Assembly: GCA_947584125.1 (NCBI GenBank) | Contig: CANPWI010000063.1 | Span: 1 to 8,309, forward strand | Origin: an uncultured Clostridia bacterium | GTDB lineage: Bacteria; Bacillota; Clostridia; TANB77; CAG-508 | DNA: 8,309 nt | Reading direction: 5' to 3' | In this document: positions 6,318 through 8,309 of the stretch, piece after piece | How positions within the stretch are numbered: the first letter of the stretch is position 1 | Layout of the letters: each line of letters begins with the position of its first letter | Translations under genes and position numbers: made by a program | Notes under the pieces: model-generated | Databases searched by the model: none | What the model was told of the DNA's origin: nothing | Seen by the model: the letters and a program-made list of their open reading frames with translations, nothing else

Positions 6318-6505
6318 ATTTCCACCTTTCCTTCAGCAATTTCATTTGCAGCAAGTGTTACTGCTGATTCTTCATTTGCTTGAGTCATTGGTTTATCTCC
6401 AGAATTAATTTGTCTTGCTCTTTTAGCAGTTATTACTACTAATTCAAATCTGTTATTTATTTTGTCTAATTTTAATAAATCTGTTACAGATGGTTTTACC
6501 ATCAT
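6311..6505 (-). CDS. rpoZ: DNA-directed RNA polymerase omega subunit
   Basis: Omega is the smallest core RNA polymerase subunit. It wraps around the beta-prime C-terminus, aids assembly and, in some bacteria, takes part in ppGpp response. The 64-residue protein has the family features: KPSVTDLL near the N-terminus, the hallmark AKRARQI and the C-terminal LAANEIAEGKVEI. I start it at ATG 6505, 8 nt after AAAGGAG (6514-6520). A GTG at 6514 would add three residues but lies within that ribosome binding site, so it is unlikely; a second ATG at 6502 is possible. It follows remA by 18 nt, and its last codons overlap the start of gmk. In most Bacillota, and in E. coli, gmk comes before rpoZ; here the order is reversed. 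Confidence 0.95.
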   Translation of the reverse strand: MMVKPSVTDLLKLDKINNRFELVVITAKRARQINSGDKPMTQANEESAVTLAANEIAEGKVEIC

Positions 6506-6523
6506 ATAAATCACTCCTTTTTA

Positions 6524-6778
6524 TTAATTTTCTTCAATTTCTACATCTTTATCAAGTCTTCCTGATATTGTTTCTGGTTGAATTGCAGATAATATTATAT
6601 GCCCTGAATCCATTATAATTACAGCTCTTGTTCTTCTTCCACAAGTTGCATCAACTGCTACTTGTTTTTCTTTTGCTTCTTGAATTATTCTTTTTATTGG
6701 TGCCGATTCTGGACTTACTATTGCTATTATTCTATTTGTAGAAACAATGTTTCCAAATCCAATATTTATAAGTTGCAT
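6524..6778 (-). CDS. remA: extracellular matrix regulator RemA (DUF370 family)
   Basis: RemA is a small DNA-binding protein that, in Bacillus subtilis, activates biofilm matrix and osmoprotection genes by binding repeated sites as a ring-shaped oligomer. The 84 residues match the family throughout, including INIGFGNIVSTNRIIAIVSPE (4-24), SAPIKR, the basic GRRTRA (47-52), and the IIMDSGHIILSAIQPET stretch. The conserved basic residues expected to contact DNA are present. The ATG at 6778 has an AAGGGGG ribosome binding site (6784-6790) 5 nt upstream. The gene sits 21 nt after yicC and 18 nt before rpoZ, and it ends with two consecutive TAA codons. Its role in this organism is not shown by the sequence; in Clostridia the gene is widely kept even where no matrix operon is known. 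Confidence 0.97.
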   Translation of the reverse strand: MQLINIGFGNIVSTNRIIAIVSPESAPIKRIIQEAKEKQVAVDATCGRRTRAVIIMDSGHIILSAIQPETISGRLDKDVEIEEN

Positions 6779-6799
6779 TTTTTCCCCCTTTTGTAAATT

Positions 6800-7672
6800 T
6801 TATTCTATATTTTGTACTTGTTCTCTTATGTTTTCTAATTCTGTTTTTATTTCTACTACTAAATTGGTAATGTCTATATTATTTGCTTTAGATCCTATTG
6901 TATTAATTTCTCTATTCATTTCTTGTATAAGAAAATCTAGTTTTTTACCTCCTGCATTACCTTTTAACATTTTGTCTAGTTGTTCTGTATGGCTTTTTAA
7001 TCTTGTAATTTCTTCCTCTATAGAACATTTATCTGCATAGATTACAATTTCTGTTGCTAATCTATTTTTGTCAACAACATCTGTTTTTAATATTTCTTTT
7101 ATCCTACCTTCTAATTTTACTACATATTCCTCAATAAGTCCAGTAGATAGCTCAGAAATATTTTTTATTTTTTCTTTAATTTGCTCATTTCTTTTTATCA
7201 AATCTTCTGCCATTTTGTTTCCTTCAATTTGTCTCATACTTATAAAGCTATCTATTGCTTCGGATAATGGAATACTTAATTCGTCCCAAATTATTTCTTC
7301 ATCTATATTGTTTTCTACAATAAATACATCAGGTAATTTTGCAATTTCTGTTAAAGATATTTCTTTATTTACTCCAGTCTCTTCAGCAAGTTCTTTTAAT
7401 TGTTCTATATATATTTTAGCTAATTCTTTATTTATTTGAATATTTTTACCTATAGTACTATTATTATTAAAACTTACATAAATATCAATTTTGCCTCTTG
7501 ATACAAATTTTATTATTTCTTTTTTTATTTTTTCTTCTAAATAACTAATACTTTTTGGAATTTTAATACTTATATCACAATATTTATGATTTACTGATTT
7601 GATTTCTATTATGTATTCTCTGCCTTCATTTTGATATGTACTTCTTCCAAATCCGGTCATACTTTTAATCAA
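6800..7672 (-). CDS. yicC: YicC/YloC-family endoribonuclease
   Basis: YicC-family proteins are cytoplasmic endoribonucleases; E. coli YicC has been linked to decay of the small RNA RyhB. The 290 residues match the family. The N-terminal signature IKSMTGFGRS is followed by IEIKSVNHKYCD (22-33) and RGKIDIYV (59-66). A charged helical middle leads to the C-terminal DUF1732 domain with LDFLIQEMNREINTIGSKAN (245-264), the most conserved part and the likely catalytic region. The start is a TTG at 7672. It lies 9 nt after AGGAG (7682-7686), whereas the first ATG (7660) would be 21 nt away, and only the TTG start gives the usual M-I-x-S-M-T-G-F-G terminus. The gene sits 21 nt after the membrane-protein gene and 21 nt before remA, as part of one operon. 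Confidence 0.95.
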   Translation of the reverse strand: MIKSMTGFGRSTYQNEGREYIIEIKSVNHKYCDISIKIPKSISYLEEKIKKEIIKFVSRGKIDIYVSFNNNSTIGKNIQINKELAKIYIEQLKELAEETGVNKEISLTEIAKLPDVFIVENNIDEEIIWDELSIPLSEAIDSFISMRQIEGNKMAEDLIKRNEQIKEKIKNISELSTGLIEEYVVKLEGRIKEILKTDVVDKNRLATEIVIYADKCSIEEEITRLKSHTEQLDKMLKGNAGGKKLDFLIQEMNREINTIGSKANNIDITNLVVEIKTELENIREQVQNIE

Positions 7673-7693
7673 TTTTTAACACTCCTTTTGTTA

Positions 7694-8266
7694 TTATTTT
7701 CTTTTTTTACTTTCCTTTTTTACTATTTCTTTTATGTCACTTAAACTTTTATAATAGTCTTTTTCCATTTTTTTATATATAACAATACCTTTAGATACAT
7801 AATATATTGCAAAGCCAAGTGACATCCATGCTGATATTAGGTTAAATGCATTTGGATAAATAGTGTATATATATATTAAAAATAAAGTTAATATTGCAAG
7901 TACTAGCACTTCTATTCCATAAATGCATAATTTTGTATTTTCTTTTTTATAACTTATTTCAAATAATACTATTGCACCTAATAATATTCCAATACTAAAT
8001 ACTCTTAAATCTACTGAAAATATTTCTGTTTGTATATTAACTGAACCTAAACTTATGAAATAAAAATATAACATAATTCCAATGGCAATTAGTATATTCT
8101 TAGATATTTCTTTGTTTATTTTCTCTTTTTCTCTTTTTGGCATTTCTTGTTTGCTCTTAAATTCTTTATCTATTTTTTCTATTATTGGTTTTGTTTCTTT
8201 TTTATTGTTTTCTTTTAAATGTTTACTTTTTACTTTTTTATTTTCGGTTTTATCTTTATTTTCCAT
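7694..8266 (-). CDS. unrecognised four-helix membrane protein
   Basis: I do not recognise this 190-residue protein. Residues 1-57 are extremely rich in Lys, Glu and Asn and should be disordered or coiled and cytoplasmic. Four hydrophobic segments follow at about 58-76, 89-106, 113-137 and 141-164. A basic cytoplasmic tail (165-190, ending KKESKKRK) completes it. By the positive-inside rule both ends face the cytoplasm. There is no signal peptide or enzymatic motif. The ATG at 8266 follows GGAAGG with a 12-nt spacer. The gene ends in TAATAA, and the yicC ribosome binding site comes only about 6 nt later, so it appears to head the yicC–remA–rpoZ–gmk operon. The operon promoter should lie near or beyond the right edge; the last 43 bases show no complete promoter. 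A membrane-scaffold or stress role would be guesswork. Confidence 0.85.
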   Translation of the reverse strand: MENKDKTENKKVKSKHLKENNKKETKPIIEKIDKEFKSKQEMPKREKEKINKEISKNILIAIGIMLYFYFISLGSVNIQTEIFSVDLRVFSIGILLGAIVLFEISYKKENTKLCIYGIEVLVLAILTLFLIYIYTIYPNAFNLISAWMSLGFAIYYVSKGIVIYKKMEKDYYKSLSDIKEIVKKESKKRK

Positions 8267-8309
8267 AACATCACTATTCCTTCCTTATATTAAGTATCTA
8301 ATTCATACA

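Noticed and set aside
6514..6514. GTG start for rpoZ
   Set aside because: This GTG is part of the AAAGGAG ribosome binding site itself. The ATG at 6505 has proper 8-nt spacing.
6747..7439. Two plus-strand open frames (6747-7040 and 7068-7439)
   Set aside because: Both are antisense to yicC (the first also touches remA), lack ribosome binding sites and show low-complexity Ser/Ile/Phe composition. The minus-strand proteins are unmistakable family members.

Overview
This window is a very AT-rich stretch of bacterial chromosome made almost entirely of housekeeping genes. RemA, the Bacillota-type yicC–remA–rpoZ–gmk cluster, strong AGGAGG-type ribosome binding sites and textbook TTGACA/TATAAT promoters all point to a low-GC Gram-positive, most likely a member of the Clostridia. 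I see no mobile element, CRISPR array or phage gene. All genes but one are on the minus strand, so transcription runs mainly from right to left.

Right-hand region (about 8270 down to 5640): an apparent five-gene operon. It encodes an unrecognised four-helix membrane protein, the YicC endoribonuclease-family protein, the DNA-binding regulator RemA, the RNA polymerase omega subunit (rpoZ) and a somewhat divergent guanylate kinase (gmk). Gaps are about 20 nt, and gmk starts inside rpoZ (7-nt overlap). The order rpoZ then gmk is the reverse of the usual gmk–rpoZ order. A hairpin follows gmk, then a tRNA-Thr(CGT) gene with an encoded CCA.

Middle region (5600 down to 2874): two translation genes. 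yebC has its own extended -10 promoter. lepA (elongation factor 4) is separated from yebC by a perfect 16-bp inverted repeat that is either a terminator or an operator. A single plus-strand gene (2545–2853) converges on lepA. It encodes a 102-residue lysine/glutamate-rich protein of unknown function, with its own near-consensus promoter, strong ribosome binding site and terminator. The terminator hairpin contains the gene's stop codon and is probably shared with lepA.

Left-hand region (2446 down to 1): rlmB, a SpoU/TrmH-type 23S rRNA 2'-O-methyltransferase, is broken by one extra base near 1990, between the halves of its SAM-binding knot. Next is recN, a DNA-repair SMC-like ATPase that runs off the left edge with only its last few dozen codons missing. 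recN has a perfect consensus promoter (TTGACA, 17 nt, TATAAT). Its spacer holds a CGAA-N6-TTCG palindrome with the outer geometry of a Gram-positive LexA box.

Most of the content is ordinary core genome. The points most worth a second look are the orphan plus-strand gene, the rlmB frameshift, the operator-like palindrome in the recN promoter, the yebC–lepA palindrome, and the swapped rpoZ–gmk pair with its atypical Gmk P-loop. I found no clear evidence of a new multi-gene system.
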